From JAJEFO01 sp009843725 (lineage in GTDB: Bacteria > Pseudomonadota > Alphaproteobacteria > Rhodobacterales > Rhodobacteraceae), in assembly GCA_965243215.1 (NCBI GenBank), contig CBDEUJ010000003.1:434001-498000 (forward strand): a DNA stretch of 64,000 nucleotides, in the 5' to 3' direction. The notes below the pieces were generated by a model. That model did not search any database, had not been told where the DNA came from, and worked only from the letters and a program-made list of their open reading frames with translations. Positions 27,851 to 38,470 of this stretch are shown in pieces (within the stretch, counting starts at the first letter, position 1; each line of letters starts with the position of its first letter). The translations under genes and the position numbers were made by a program.

Positions 27851-27925
27851 GCATCCTCCAGCCCCCCACCCCGTTCCGGACGTTCCGGCCGGGGCGCATC
27901 CCGACCCGGATTGAGGGAATCGCCC

Positions 27926-28435
27926 ATGCTGCACAGGATCACCGACCGCGCAGTCAAGTGCGGCCCCTCCGCCGTCTCCGCGATCGCCGGCGTGCCGACC
28001 CACGTCGCCGCCGACGTCATCCGCAGCCTCACCGGCCGCAAGGCCGTCAACGGCGTCTTCATGCACGAGCTCGCCGCCGCGCTGGTCGAACTCGGCTGGC
28101 AACCCGACCGCGCGGTCCGCCGTCCCGGGCGCCGCGGTGCCGGGCGCGAGCCCGTCTTCCCCGACGTTCCCTTCGAGCGCCGCGCCGTGATCCTCAGCGC
28201 GTTCCTCGACGGGCGTCCCCCGGGCACCTGGACGATCCACGCCGACGACCACTTCGTCGCCTGGTCGGACGGCCTCGTCGCCGATTCGGGCGCCTGGCTC
28301 TCGCGCCGGCCCGTCCCCTGGTCGCGCGACGATCCAGCCCACGCCCGCGTCGCCCTGCGGCGCGTCCAGACGGCGGTCCGGTTCGTCCGAGCCGCGGCGC
28401 ACGAGCCCGTCTCCTGCCCGCAGCCTGGAGAGTGA
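27926..28435 (+). CDS. Conserved backbone protein of unknown function
   Basis: A 169-residue protein. The N-terminal ~60 residues (MLHRITDRAVKCGPSAVSAI to ELAAALVELGW) look like a small helical domain. The C-terminus has a WTIHADDHFVAWSDGLVADSG beta motif. No family recognised. The start at 27926 is chosen for MLHRIT following a GGGAAT site. Confidence 0.6.
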   Translation: MLHRITDRAVKCGPSAVSAIAGVPTHVAADVIRSLTGRKAVNGVFMHELAAALVELGWQPDRAVRRPGRRGAGREPVFPDVPFERRAVILSAFLDGRPPGTWTIHADDHFVAWSDGLVADSGAWLSRRPVPWSRDDPAHARVALRRVQTAVRFVRAAAHEPVSCPQPGE

Positions 28436-28440
28436 CGGCC

Positions 28441-28758
28441 ATGCCGAGGACCGACATGCAGGCGATCGACAATGCCAATGGCCAATGTACGCGAGCTTCG
28501 CTTTCCCGTCGCGCGGCGGCAAGCGTGAACCCGAAACTGAGACCGGCGAAAGCGCCTGGCGGAGGACCGGACAGCGACCGCACTGCGGATGTGCCGACGG
28601 GCGCGGGCGAGGTCGTCCACATTGCCGAAATCGCACAGGAAAATTCCGATGTCGCTCGATCAACAGTCGCGCCGGTTCGCGCGCCCCACGGCATCGCGGC
28701 CACGAGCCTTGTCGCCGCATGGCGGTCTTCGCTCGTTCGGATCGGTCGTCCATCGTGA
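28441..28758 (+). CDS. Possible 105-residue protein or remnant before the SIR2 gene
   Basis: MPRTDMQAIDNANGQCTRAS and onward, preceded by GGAGAG about eight bases upstream. It has no motif and mixed composition. It could be the 5' part of a backbone gene cut by insertion of the SIR2 cargo. Weak support. Confidence 0.3.
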   Translation: MPRTDMQAIDNANGQCTRASLSRRAAASVNPKLRPAKAPGGGPDSDRTADVPTGAGEVVHIAEIAQENSDVARSTVAPVRAPHGIAATSLVAAWRSSLVRIGRPS

Positions 28759-28803
28759 CAGGCCAAGCGACCTGTGTCATACGGCCTGCAGGATGGTCGG
28801 GCA

Positions 28804-29838
28804 ATGAAGAAAACGGTCCTCGTTCTTGGCGCCGGCGCCTCGGCGGACTACGGCTATCCGACTTGGAGCGAACTGAGAGAGCAGATGCTGGCTCTCGACC
28901 TCGATGCCGTGCTCAAGGAAAACCTGAGTTTGGACGAAAAGGACTTCGACAGCCACAAGGCTGCACACGAAGAGTTCAGGGAGCTTAGCGACAGGCACCC
29001 GGACGCCACGCTCGACAGAATCGTCTTCTTGATCGACAAGCCGAAGACCAAGCACCTGGAGCCGACGGGCCATCTGCTCATAAACCTTGCGGGATACCTG
29101 TTGGCGAAAGTCGAGTTGGAAGGAACCGATGGGGGATGGGTGACGGAACTTCAGGATCTGCTGGTTGAACTGCTTGCTCGAGGAAGCTCGAAAGAGCCGG
29201 CGGAAAGGAACCGCCTCGAGAACCTGACGGTCGTCTCTCTCAACTATGACCGTTCATTCGAGCATTTCGTCAGTCGAGGCTTCTACGGGAAGCTGAGAGA
29301 CCATGCCGACTACAAGCCTCCCGACCTAAGATTCAGCATCACGTTCTCCCGGCAAAACCGACTTTCCGTCCTCAAGCCGCATGGCTACATCAGCGCCCTT
29401 TCCGACCAGAATTCCGTCCATCGCGTCGGAATGAACAGGGACTTGATCGTTGAGGGACGCGATCCAAGCGGGATGCGCCATCCCGGAAATGATGTCGCGA
29501 TCGCATATGGCAACGGCAGAATCTGCGAAAGGGAAGCGTTTCTTCGAATGGGGCGGCACATGTATGTCGTCGACGAACGCGACTCGAACGACTACCGCGC
29601 GGCCAATGCCGCGATCGCAAACGCGCAGCAGGTGTTTTGCCTGGGCCTGTCACCGGACGGCATCTGTCAGAGCCGGATTTCCTTTCCCAAGGAACAGACT
29701 GTCTACCTCACGAACAAGGGCAGCGAGATGCCCGAAATTCAAGATTGCAAGGGCCTGGACGTCTTTGAAACTCTCGGATCCGACTCCGGCAGGCTTTCCG
29801 CAACCGACTTTGTCGAGGAATTCAAGCGGCATCTCTAG
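28804..29838 (+). CDS. SIR2-like domain protein, candidate NADase defence gene
   Basis: A 344-residue protein with a SIR2-like Rossmann domain: VLVLGAGASADYGYPTWSELREQM at residues 5-28, VSLNYDRSFEHF and KPHGYISA, the pattern of SIR2_2-type proteins. In known antiphage systems this domain degrades NAD on infection. Here it is a lone gene with no Argonaute, HerA or TIR partner. The start at 28804 fits the usual short N-terminus before GAGAS. It is visibly poorer in GC than the backbone on both sides, so it is likely acquired cargo. Confidence 0.78.
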   Translation: MKKTVLVLGAGASADYGYPTWSELREQMLALDLDAVLKENLSLDEKDFDSHKAAHEEFRELSDRHPDATLDRIVFLIDKPKTKHLEPTGHLLINLAGYLLAKVELEGTDGGWVTELQDLLVELLARGSSKEPAERNRLENLTVVSLNYDRSFEHFVSRGFYGKLRDHADYKPPDLRFSITFSRQNRLSVLKPHGYISALSDQNSVHRVGMNRDLIVEGRDPSGMRHPGNDVAIAYGNGRICEREAFLRMGRHMYVVDERDSNDYRAANAAIANAQQVFCLGLSPDGICQSRISFPKEQTVYLTNKGSEMPEIQDCKGLDVFETLGSDSGRLSATDFVEEFKRHL

Positions 29839-30451
29839 TCCTCGAAGCGCGACGACATGGTGCGGCGCGGAACGGATTTCAGGGATTCGGGCAGTCAATT
29901 CCGGACAGGTGCCTCGTTTCGGGACCTGCCCGGCACATGGCTTCGGCCTTGCTTCCGGCGCCGCAGGTCGACTTGCGTTCCGTGCATGGGGCCCAATGCG
30001 CAACAGGCCCGAACCGCCGCAACCGGAGTGCGCGCCTGACGCAACGCGTTGATCGCCCGCAGCCTGCATGCGAAGCAGCCTGAGGCGAACGGAACGACGG
30101 CGCGCGCAGGGCTGCATCGAAAACGGACGGGACGAGCCAGGCGCCAACCGGCCCGTTCCGCGACATCGGCTCTCGGCTCAGCGTGCATTGCCGTTGCCGC
30201 CGACCAAGCGTTCGCCGCCAATGGATCCACCCGTGCAGCAGACGAGCCCCCGCTTCGGCTGACCCGCCCTCCGCGCCACAACCCCGCCCGGCCTCGCGGC
30301 ATCGCCATGCACGGGCCGGGTCCCTCCGCCGCGCGCCGCGCCGGCAGGAGTCCGGCCAGCCCGCGCGGGGACAGTCCGGCGGGCCGGCGCGGGAGAACCC
30401 GTGCCGCGCCGCGATCCCGCCGCCCCCACACCTTCCGACACGGAGACCGCC
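29839..30451. other. Spacer between SIR2 cargo and the strawberry-notch gene
   Basis: About 610 bases with overlapping shadow frames only. The right half is very GC-rich backbone-like DNA; the left 100-150 bases look like the end of the cargo insertion. No RNA gene recognised. Confidence 0.4.
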
Positions 30452-33400
30452 ATGGAAGCCGCCCCCCGCCCGAACGGGACGCCCGCACGTCCGCCCCTTC
30501 CCGCAACGACCGTGGCCCGCCCGGAGACGTCCGTACGTCCAAAAAGGGCAGACGCCCTCCTCGCCGCCGCCCGCGCCTTGCTGCCGGTCCTGGAGACGGG
30601 CCGCCCGCTCGACGCCGCCACGCTCCGAAGTGCCATGACGGAATCCATCGGCGCGTCCGACGCCGAGGGCGCCTGGTCCTGGAAGGACGCGTACGAGGCC
30701 GCCGAGGCGGCGGTCGTCCTGTTCGTGCAGCGGTTCGGCCGGGCGATGCGCCGCAGCGCGGGCGCGGGACCGGACGGGCCGCGCCGCATGCTGGCGATGC
30801 TGGAGGCCGTCGCGGCGCTGGAGCCCTCGCACACGCGGCGCTCCGAGGACCAGGTCCGGCTCCAGCAGTTCTCGACGCCGCTGCCGCTCGCCTATGCCGC
30901 GCTGCAGGCCGCCGCCGTGCGGCCGGGCGACACCGTGCTGGAACCCAGCGCGGGGACCGGCATGCTGGCGGTGATGGCCGAATGCGCGCTCGGCGGCAGC
31001 GCCGGGAAGAGCCTGCATCTCAACGAGATCGCGCGGGCAAGGGCGGGGCTTCTCGCCGGCCTGTTTCCCGGGCGTCCGGGTCGCCTCCGTCGACGCCGAG
31101 GCCGTCGCGGACCGGCTGCCCGACGTCCGGCCGACCGTGGTCATCATGAACCCGCCCTTCTCGGCCACGCCGGGCGTGGACCGGATCCGGCGCGACGCCG
31201 ACCTGCGCCATGTCCGCTCCGCCTTCTCGATGCTGCCGCCGGGCGGGCGGCTGGTCGCCATCACCTCCGAGGGCTGCATGCCCGGCGACGCCGCCTGGAC
31301 GGACGCCTTCGCTCGTCTCGTCCCGCCCGCGCGCTGCGTCTTCACCATGGCGATCGACGGGCGCGCCTACGCACGCCGGGGAACCGGCTTCGACACCCGC
31401 CTGACCGTGCTGGAGCGCAGCCTGGATCCGGCCGTCGCCATCGACCGCGCGGCCCGCGCCGGCGATGCGGCGGAGCTGCTCGACGCGATCATCGCCCGGG
31501 TCCCGCCGCGCCTGCCGGTCACGCCCGTCGCACCGGTCGCACCGGTCCCGGCGCCTGCTGTCCCCTCGCCCGACCTGTTCGGCAAAATCTCCGATCCGGC
31601 GCCCGCGAAGCGGCGCAAGAGCGGCGTTGCCGCGACCCCAAGGACCCGGCAGGCGCATGACTGGGGTCCGGTCTCCGAACTCGCCGTGGACTCCGGACCG
31701 GACGGATCCGCCGCACCCGTCGCCGCAGACGCGAACGTGGCCAATGCCGGCCCCTACGCGCCGTGGACGCCCGGCGCGGTGCGGATTCCGGGCGCCGTCG
31801 CGCACCCGACGCCGCTGGTGCAGTCCGCCGCCATGGCCGCTGTCCCGATGCCGCTGGTGCAGTCCGCCGCCATGGCCGCTGTCCCGATGCCGCTGGTGCA
31901 GTCCGCCGCCATGGCCGCTGTCCCGATGCCGGTCCCTTCCTTCCGCCCGATGCTCCCGGAGCGCGTCGTCACCGAGGGCCTCCTCTCCGACGCACAGCTC
32001 GAGAGCGTCGTCCTCGCGGGCGAGGCCCATTCCCGGCGCCTCGCCGCGACGTTCCGCGTCGGATCGGGATGGGAGACCGTCGAGCGCCGCGACGACGGGG
32101 ACACGGACGACCTTGTCGCCGTCGCGTCCGACGGCGAGGAACTCTCCGCCCCGGTCCGCTTCCGCCGGGGCTGGATGCTGGGCGACGGCACCGGCTGCGG
32201 CAAGGGCCGCCAGGTCGCCGCCATCATCCTCGACAGCCGGCTCCGCGGGCGCAAGCGCGCGCTCTGGCTCTCGCAGTCGGACAAGCTCCTCGAGGACGCG
32301 CGGCGCGACTGGACCGCGCTCGGCGGGCTGGAGGGCGACGTCGTGCCGCTGGGCCGGTTCCGCCAGGGGGCGGAGATCCCCATTGACGCGGGCATCCTCT
32401 TCGCGACCTACGCCATGCTGCGCTCGCCGTCCCGCCAGGGGAATCCCTCCCGCCTCGACCAGGTCGTGGAGTGGCTGGCAGGATCCCTCGACGAGGAGGA
32501 CCGCCACGACTTCGACGGCGTGATCGTCTTCGACGAGGCCCACGCCATGGCCAATGCCGCCGGATCGAAGAGCGCGCGCGGCGACGTGAAGCCCTCGCAG
32601 CAGGGACGGGCCGGGCTGCGCCTGCAGAACGCGCTGCCCGGCGCGCGGATCGCCTACGTCTCCGCCACCGGGGCCACCACCGTGCCCGGCCTCGCCTACG
32701 CGGGAAGGCTCGGGCTCTGGGGCGCCGGGGAGACCCCGTTCGAGACGCGCGCCGCGTTCGTCTCCGCCATGGAGGCGGGCGGCGTCGCGGCGATGGAGGT
32801 CGTCGCGCGCGACCTCAAGGCCCTCGGGCTCTACCAGGCAAGGGCATTGTCCTACGACGGCGTCGAGGTCGACATCCTCGAGCATCACCTCGCGCCGGAG
32901 CAGCGGCGCATCTACGACGCCTATGCCGGGGCGTTCAAGGTGATCCACGCCAACATCGAGGCCGCGCTGGAGGCCACCGGCATCATGCAGGGCGAGGAGA
33001 CTCTCAACCGGAACGCGAAGTCGGCGGCCATGTCCGCCTTCGAGGGCGCGAAGCAGCGGTTCTTCGGCCACCTGCTCACCGGCATGAAGTGCCCCTCGCT
33101 CATCCGCGCGGTCGAGGCCGACCTCGCGGCCGGGCGTTCCGCCGTGATCCAGCTTGTCTCGACCGGCGAGGCGCTGATGGAGCGCAGGATCGCGGAGATC
33201 CCCGCCTCCGAGTGGGACGACCTGAGCATCGACCTCACGCCCCGGGACGGGATCCTGTCCTTCCTGCAGCACGCCTTCCCCATCCAGCTCCAGGAGCCCT
33301 TCACGGACGACGGCGGCAACGTCATGTCGCGACCCGCGTTCGACGGGAACGGCAATCCCGTCATCTGCCGCGAGGCCGTGGCGCAGAGGGACGCGCTGAT

Positions 33401-35054
33401 CGAGCGGCTGGCCGCGCTCCCGCCGGTGCCGACGGCGCTCGACCAGGTCGTGCAGCGCTTCGGCCACGAGGCGGTGGCGGAGGTCACCGGCCGCTCGCGG
33501 CGGGTGCTGCGCGTCACGGACGCGGGCGGCGACCGCCTGGCGCTGCGCGGTCGTCCCGCCTCGGCGAACCTCGCAGAAACCGCCGCCTTCATGGACGGCA
33601 CGAAGCGGATCCTCGTCTTCTCCATGGCGGGCGGCACGGGCCGCAGCTACCACGCGGACCTCGCGTGCGGGAACACGGACCGTCGTGTCCACTACCTCCT
33701 GGAGCCCGGCTGGCGCGCAGACCAGGCGATCCAGGGGTTGGGGCGGACCCACCGCACCCACCAGGCCTCCGCGCCGCTGTTCCGTCCCGTGACCACGGAC
33801 GTGAAAGGCGAGCGGCGCTTCATCGCCACCATCGCCCGGCGGCTCGATTCGCTGGGCGCGATCACGCGCGGGCAGCGGGATTCGCAGTCCGCCATGGGCG
33901 GCGGCGATTCCGCGCTCTTCCGCGAGAGCGACAACCTGGAGAGCGTCTACGCCAAGGCGGCGCTCAGGCAGTTCTACGGCGCGCTCTGGCAGGGGCGGAT
34001 CGAGGACTGGACCGTGGAGCGGTTCAGTGACGCGACCGGCCTGAAGATCGTCCACGAGGGCGCGCTCCGGGACGACCTGCCGCCGATGCCGCGGTTCCTC
34101 AACCGGCTGCTCGCGCTCCCGATCGACGAGCAGAACGCGCTCTTCGCGGAACTGGAGCGGCGCATCGCCGGCAACATCGAGCAGGCGGTCGAGGCCGGCA
34201 CCTTCGAGCGCGGCGTCGAGACCGTCACCGCGGACTCGCTCGCGATCGCCGGACGGGAGACCCTCCGCGAGCGTCCCCGCGCCGGGGCCGCGACGGAACT
34301 CGTGGAGATCCTGCGCCGCGACCGGCTGGAGCCGCTCGGCGCGGACGCCGCGATCCGGGCGGGCGCGGACCGTCCCGGGCCGGACGGCGCCCCGCGGCTC
34401 GTCGTCAACGCGCGATCGGGGCGCGCCGCCGTGGTGGTGCCCGCCTCTTCGCGGATGCTCGATGACGGCGGGGTGCAGGAGCGCGTGCAGCTGGTCCGGC
34501 CCGCCGGGCGCGAGACCATGGAGCGCGCCGCCTTCGCCGCGTCGAGCTGGGAGGCCGCCGGGGAGGACCGCTGGCGCGCGTCCTGGGAGGCCGAGATCGC
34601 GGAGATGCCGACGCATCGCGAATCGCGGTTCTGGCTCGCCTGCGGCCTGCTGCTGCTGGTCTGGGACCGCCTGCCGGCCGAGAACATGCGGGTGCGACGG
34701 ATGGTGGCCGACGACGGAACCGCGCTAATCGGGCGCGTGCTCGACGCGGGCCAGGTCCGCGCCGTGCGCGCGTCCTTCAGACTCGCGGGCGGACCCGCGA
34801 TGACCGGACAGGAGGCCTTCCAGGCCGTGATGGAGCGCGGAACGGCGCTCGCCCTCGCCAACGGCTGGCGGCTCGCGCGGCGGCGCTTCATGGGCGTCGG
34901 TCGCGTCGAGATCGAGGGACCGGCCGACACCGACCTGGCCGCGCTCAAGCGCATGGGCTGCACCGTCGAGATCGTGTCCTTCCGCGCGCGCATGTTCGCG
35001 CCCGACGCGGCGGCGGTGGCACGCGTCCTCGACCGCTGGCCGCTCGCGGCGTGA
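30452..35054 (+). pseudogene. Strawberry-notch methyltransferase-helicase, frameshifted
   Basis: A ~1530-residue fusion in two frames. The N-terminal methyltransferase has VLEPSAGTGMLAVMAE (motif I) in the first frame and IMNPPFSATPG (catalytic NPPF) in the second. A Pro/Ala linker follows, then an SF2 helicase: GDGTGCGKGRQ (Walker A), IVFDEAHAM, SATGATT and QAIQGLGRTHRTHQ (motif VI). The switch lies near 31066-31072, at a CCCGGG run, where the missing text GVRVASVDAEAVADRLPDVRPTVV reads in the second frame. One base appears lost. Such proteins are hallmarks of large conjugative elements. Start 30452 after GGAGA. A sequencing error is possible. Confidence 0.82.
31812..31928 (+). repeat. Three perfect 39-bp tandem repeats in the strawberry-notch linker
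   Basis: Units at 31812, 31851 and 31890, each encoding PLVQSAAMAAVPM. They lie in the linker between methyltransferase and helicase, so copy number can vary without changing the frame. Confidence 0.95.
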
Positions 35055-35154
35055 GCGTCGCCAGCGAGACTGTCGCACCGCCGTCCGCCGGGCCATGCAT
35101 GGGCGTTGCCGGGCGGGCGGCCCCCGGATATCACCGCCCCGCAAGGAGAGCCCC

Positions 35155-35427
35155 ATGACCACCGAAGCCCAAACGCTGCCGGACGAGCCGGACTACTGCT
35201 TCGTGCCCGCCTACGACGTCGAGACAGAGCTGCAGCAGATCCGCATCGTCTTCGCGGGCATGCCCGGGCACGTGCCGACCGCGCTCGTCGCCCTCGACCT
35301 CGACGACGCCCTCAGCCTCTGCGACCGGCTCAACCGCCGGCTCGGCCACGACCGCGCTGCGTGGACCGCCATGGCCGCCGCGTCCATGCGGGAGGAGGAC
35401 GGGTCAGGGGGCGGGGCATTGCACTAG
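35155..35427 (+). CDS. Small backbone protein of 90 residues
   Basis: MTTEAQTLPDEPDYCFVPAY then a hydrophobic-acidic alternation (LVALDLDDALSLCDRLNRRLG). No family recognised. AAGGAG about nine bases before the start at 35155. It follows the strawberry-notch gene in the backbone. Confidence 0.65.
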   Translation: MTTEAQTLPDEPDYCFVPAYDVETELQQIRIVFAGMPGHVPTALVALDLDDALSLCDRLNRRLGHDRAAWTAMAAASMREEDGSGGGALH

Positions 35428-35546
35428 CCGACCCATCCGAAAACACGTCCTTCTGTTCAAGAAGGAACGAACAGGGTTATATGGCAATTTCATGGCGGCC
35501 CGGGCCGCGAGTCGGAACGGCCCCTCGGCTTCAAGGAGTGCTTCAG

Positions 35547-36995
35547 ATGGATGGCGCAGCTCCAGTCTTTTCGTCGGATCGGCCCATCGAGGACGAGAGC
35601 GTCACGTTCGTCGTGGACACCAACATCCTGATCGAGTTCCAGTCTCTGGAACGCATCGACTGGAAACTCCTTTGCCCGCACGCAAGGTCAGTGCGGATCG
35701 TCGTGCCGGCAACGGTCATTTCCGAAATGGACAGACACAAGCGTGGCAGGGGTCGCCTTCGCCGCCGGGCATTCGAGTTCAACAAGCACCTGGAGGCGAT
35801 CGAAGACGGGGACGGAGCCAATGCGGCTCTGCAAAGCGACCAAGTCGAGTTGAGCCTGCATCTACTGAAGAGGTACGCACGCAACGAATTGGAGGGAGGC
35901 AAGCTCTCCCTTGAGGTCCCCGACGACCGGATCGTCGCCGAAGCCGTGAAGTTTACCAAGGCCCATGGCGACGCGGTCTTTCTTGCCGATGACACCAATG
36001 CCCGCCGAGCCGCGCGCGAGATCGGCATCCGCGTGGCCCGACCGGCGGAGCAATGGCGGCGCACGGAACCGAAGGACGAGCGTGACGAACGAATAGAGAA
36101 ACTCGAGCGGCAGGTCGGCGCAATGCCGAGGCTGTCCTTGCGCTTGCTCGATGACGAGGAAGGCGAAGTTGCGTTTGAATCGTTGGACAAGCAAGCGGTT
36201 CCCGCCGAGTTTCTGGGAAGGATTGGTCAAGCGATTCTCGAGAGAAATCCGGGTGTTGAACGCAAAAAGCTGATGCGAAAGCACAACCTGCCGAGGGCGC
36301 CTTCCCCGTTCAACATTCGCTTCGACTTCATGTCGGTGACCGTGGAGCAGATCGACGCATACTGCGAAGAGTATCGTCAGTACACAGAACAAGTGATGAC
36401 GTGGTCAAGGTTGTTGCCAGCAAGGTTGAGCGAGATCGGATCCGTGGCACCCGTATCGCTGCAGGTCCTAAATGATGGCGAGGCGTTTGCGGACGACGTC
36501 GAAGTCACGCTGAGCGCGTCCAAGGGCTACGGTTTCCTTGCGAGCGAACATGCCGAAGCGTTCCTCCAGCTGGAAACCGAAGCGCCCGATCCCCCGGCCC
36601 TCTTTGGACAGTCTCCGGCCATTCAACTTATCTCCGACCAGCAAGCGCTCAATCGAGAAGACGCATTCGCCTTCTATGTCCAAAACGCGCCTGGCCGCGA
36701 GCAGACCGTTCCCGATGTCTCATACGAATGCGAACGGTTCAGGCACGGCGCAAGCTACGTGCTCAAATGTTGCTTGATCAGGAAGGAGAATGCTCCACCG
36801 GGAGGAATGCTGACCGTTCGTGCGTCGAGCGCCTCAATCGCGGATCCGGTCGAGGTGCGATATCCGATAAGGGGCGAACCGGAAGTGCGATCAACGGACT
36901 TCAAGAGCTTCTTTGGTCGACGCCTGTCTTGGTTTCCCGAAGACGTTGATGAAGCAGTCTCGAAAGTGCTCGCGGAGCATTCACGGGATGACTAA
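35547..36995 (+). CDS. PIN-domain nuclease-like protein with long C-terminal region
   Basis: A 482-residue protein. The N-terminal PIN domain (about 18-165) has VVDTNILIEF, VPATVISEMDRHKRG, PDDRIVAEAVKF and HGDAVFLADDTNARRAARE, giving the expected acidic residues of an RNase active site. A coiled-coil-like stretch (DERIEKLERQVG) leads to a ~280-residue C-terminal region of unknown fold with beta-rich segments. Too large for a VapC toxin, and no antitoxin gene is adjacent. The start at 35547 has AAGGAG with an 8-9 base gap. Lower GC than the backbone: probable cargo, perhaps defensive. Confidence 0.75.
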   Translation: MDGAAPVFSSDRPIEDESVTFVVDTNILIEFQSLERIDWKLLCPHARSVRIVVPATVISEMDRHKRGRGRLRRRAFEFNKHLEAIEDGDGANAALQSDQVELSLHLLKRYARNELEGGKLSLEVPDDRIVAEAVKFTKAHGDAVFLADDTNARRAAREIGIRVARPAEQWRRTEPKDERDERIEKLERQVGAMPRLSLRLLDDEEGEVAFESLDKQAVPAEFLGRIGQAILERNPGVERKKLMRKHNLPRAPSPFNIRFDFMSVTVEQIDAYCEEYRQYTEQVMTWSRLLPARLSEIGSVAPVSLQVLNDGEAFADDVEVTLSASKGYGFLASEHAEAFLQLETEAPDPPALFGQSPAIQLISDQQALNREDAFAFYVQNAPGREQTVPDVSYECERFRHGASYVLKCCLIRKENAPPGGMLTVRASSASIADPVEVRYPIRGEPEVRSTDFKSFFGRRLSWFPEDVDEAVSKVLAEHSRDD

Positions 36996-37121
36996 GTGAC
37001 GGGTTCGGACCGAAGCCGAGATGGAAGGCCGCCCGTCCCATTCGGAGTGACCGCCCGCGTCTCGCACTGATCTTGCCAATGCCGCTCACCCTGCTGCGCA
37101 GCCGGCCCGCCGTCCGCCGCT

Positions 37122-37514
37122 TCACCCGCGACGCGCGAGCCACCACGAGGCCGCCCAGACAGGCGCACTGGCCAGCAGCGCGAAGGCGGCGATCGCGACG
37201 GGGCCGAGCAGGCCCGCGAACACGGACGCGGCCACGGTCAGCGCGCCGAGCGAAACCCCCAGCCACCAGGCGGTCAAGCGGCGGCCCAGGCGCCAGAGCC
37301 TTCGGCATCCGAGGGCCAGGGGCAGGCCGCATGGCGCCAGGACAATGAGGGACGAAACCGACATGACCGCGGCCATCATCAACATCCCGGCTTCCGGAGC
37401 CCCGCCCGCCTGCGGCAGGAACCGCACCGCCGCCTGCAGGAGCACGGCGGCCGGCAGCCAGCACAGCGCCAGCGCCCAGAACCCGTACCGCTCTTTCCAT
37501 GCCTTCATTTCCAT
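37122..37514 (-). CDS. Small inner-membrane protein
   Basis: About 130 residues (MEMKAWKERYG start) with hydrophobic segments around 11-32, 40-65, 80-100 and 103-122, and a short basic C-terminus (WWLARRG). No family recognised. It is one of few - strand genes in the backbone. The frame is open upstream to 37658, but that extension is not membrane-like and overlaps the divergent gene's start. Confidence 0.5.
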   Translation of the reverse strand: MEMKAWKERYGFWALALCWLPAAVLLQAAVRFLPQAGGAPEAGMLMMAAVMSVSSLIVLAPCGLPLALGCRRLWRLGRRLTAWWLGVSLGALTVAASVFAGLLGPVAIAAFALLASAPVWAASWWLARRG

Positions 37515-37656
37515 GTCGCAGGCATGCACGGTCGGCAGCGGCGATTCAAGCTGCGGCATTGCATCGGGATGCCCGGAGGCGGAGAGGAGCCTGCCGCGGG
37601 CGTAGCCGCCCAGGGAGAGGGAGCGGCAGAACTCGTGAACCGGAGGAGACCGTGAC

Positions 37657-38196
37657 ATGAATACGCTGACCTATGCCGGGATCGGATCGCGCGCCACGCC
37701 GCCGCAGGTCCTGGCCGACATGAAGACCATGGCGGGATGGCTGGCGCGCCAGGGCTGGCATCTCGCGAGCGGCGGCGCGGACGGCGCGGACACCGCGTTC
37801 GCGGAAGGGGCGTCGGCCGGCCAGCGGACGATCTGGCTGCCATGGCGCGGCTACAACGGGCATCGCGGGCCTGGCTGCCGGGTGCTCGCGCCAGCGGACA
37901 TCCCGGCGTGCATGGAGGTCGCCGCCCGCCTGCATCCCGCCTGGCACCGGTGCTCGCCCGCCGTCCGGAAGCTGCATGCCCGGAACGTCGCAATTCTTGG
38001 CGTGACCTTGGGCAGCCCGGTCGATGCCTGCGTAGCGTGGAGTCCAGGAGGACGCGCAGAGGGCGGTACCGGCATGGGGCTTCGCATCGCGGAGCAGCAC
38101 GGCATCCCGGTCCTGAATCTCGGTTCCATGACGCCGAGGGCCGCGTGCGAGCGCCTTGCCGCCATCCGCCGGGACGCTGCGTCGCAGGACCCATGA
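37657..38196 (+). CDS. SLOG/DprA-like Rossmann-fold protein
   Basis: A 179-residue protein: YAGIGSRATPPQVLADMKTMAGWLARQGWHLASGGADGADTAFAEGA is the nucleotide-binding core of the SLOG superfamily (DprA/LOG/YspA-like). C-terminal GGTGMGLRIAEQHGIPVLNL completes the fold. Plasmid and phage versions are common and may sense or cleave nucleotide signals. GGAGGAG precedes the start. Confidence 0.8.
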   Translation: MNTLTYAGIGSRATPPQVLADMKTMAGWLARQGWHLASGGADGADTAFAEGASAGQRTIWLPWRGYNGHRGPGCRVLAPADIPACMEVAARLHPAWHRCSPAVRKLHARNVAILGVTLGSPVDACVAWSPGGRAEGGTGMGLRIAEQHGIPVLNLGSMTPRAACERLAAIRRDAASQDP

Positions 38197-38470
38197 ACCG
38201 ATCATGGCGTCCGGGAGTCCGGGCGCCCTGCAACGTTCGGTGCGCTGCCCGGCGCCACTTCGCGAGCCTCGTCACGGAACTGCACGTCGAACACGACCTG
38301 CCCCCCGATGGGCACGGCGGGCTCCCGCATCTGGCTCGGGCAGTGCGTCCGCCAGGGCAGAGGCGGAGGGGGGCTGGAGAGGGGTGAACGGAAGGGGGTT
38401 CGGGAGAGTGTCCCGGTCCCGGCCGTTCGCAACCCATCGTCATCACCAGAACCCATGAAGGAGAACCACC

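Noticed and set aside
31020..34616. 1198-codon open frame on the - strand opposite the strawberry-notch gene
   Set aside because: Antisense shadow of a GC-rich gene; its translation has no domain, while the + strand carries complete helicase motifs.
35547..36995. VapC toxin of a VapBC module
   Set aside because: The protein is more than three times the VapC length and no antitoxin gene is adjacent.
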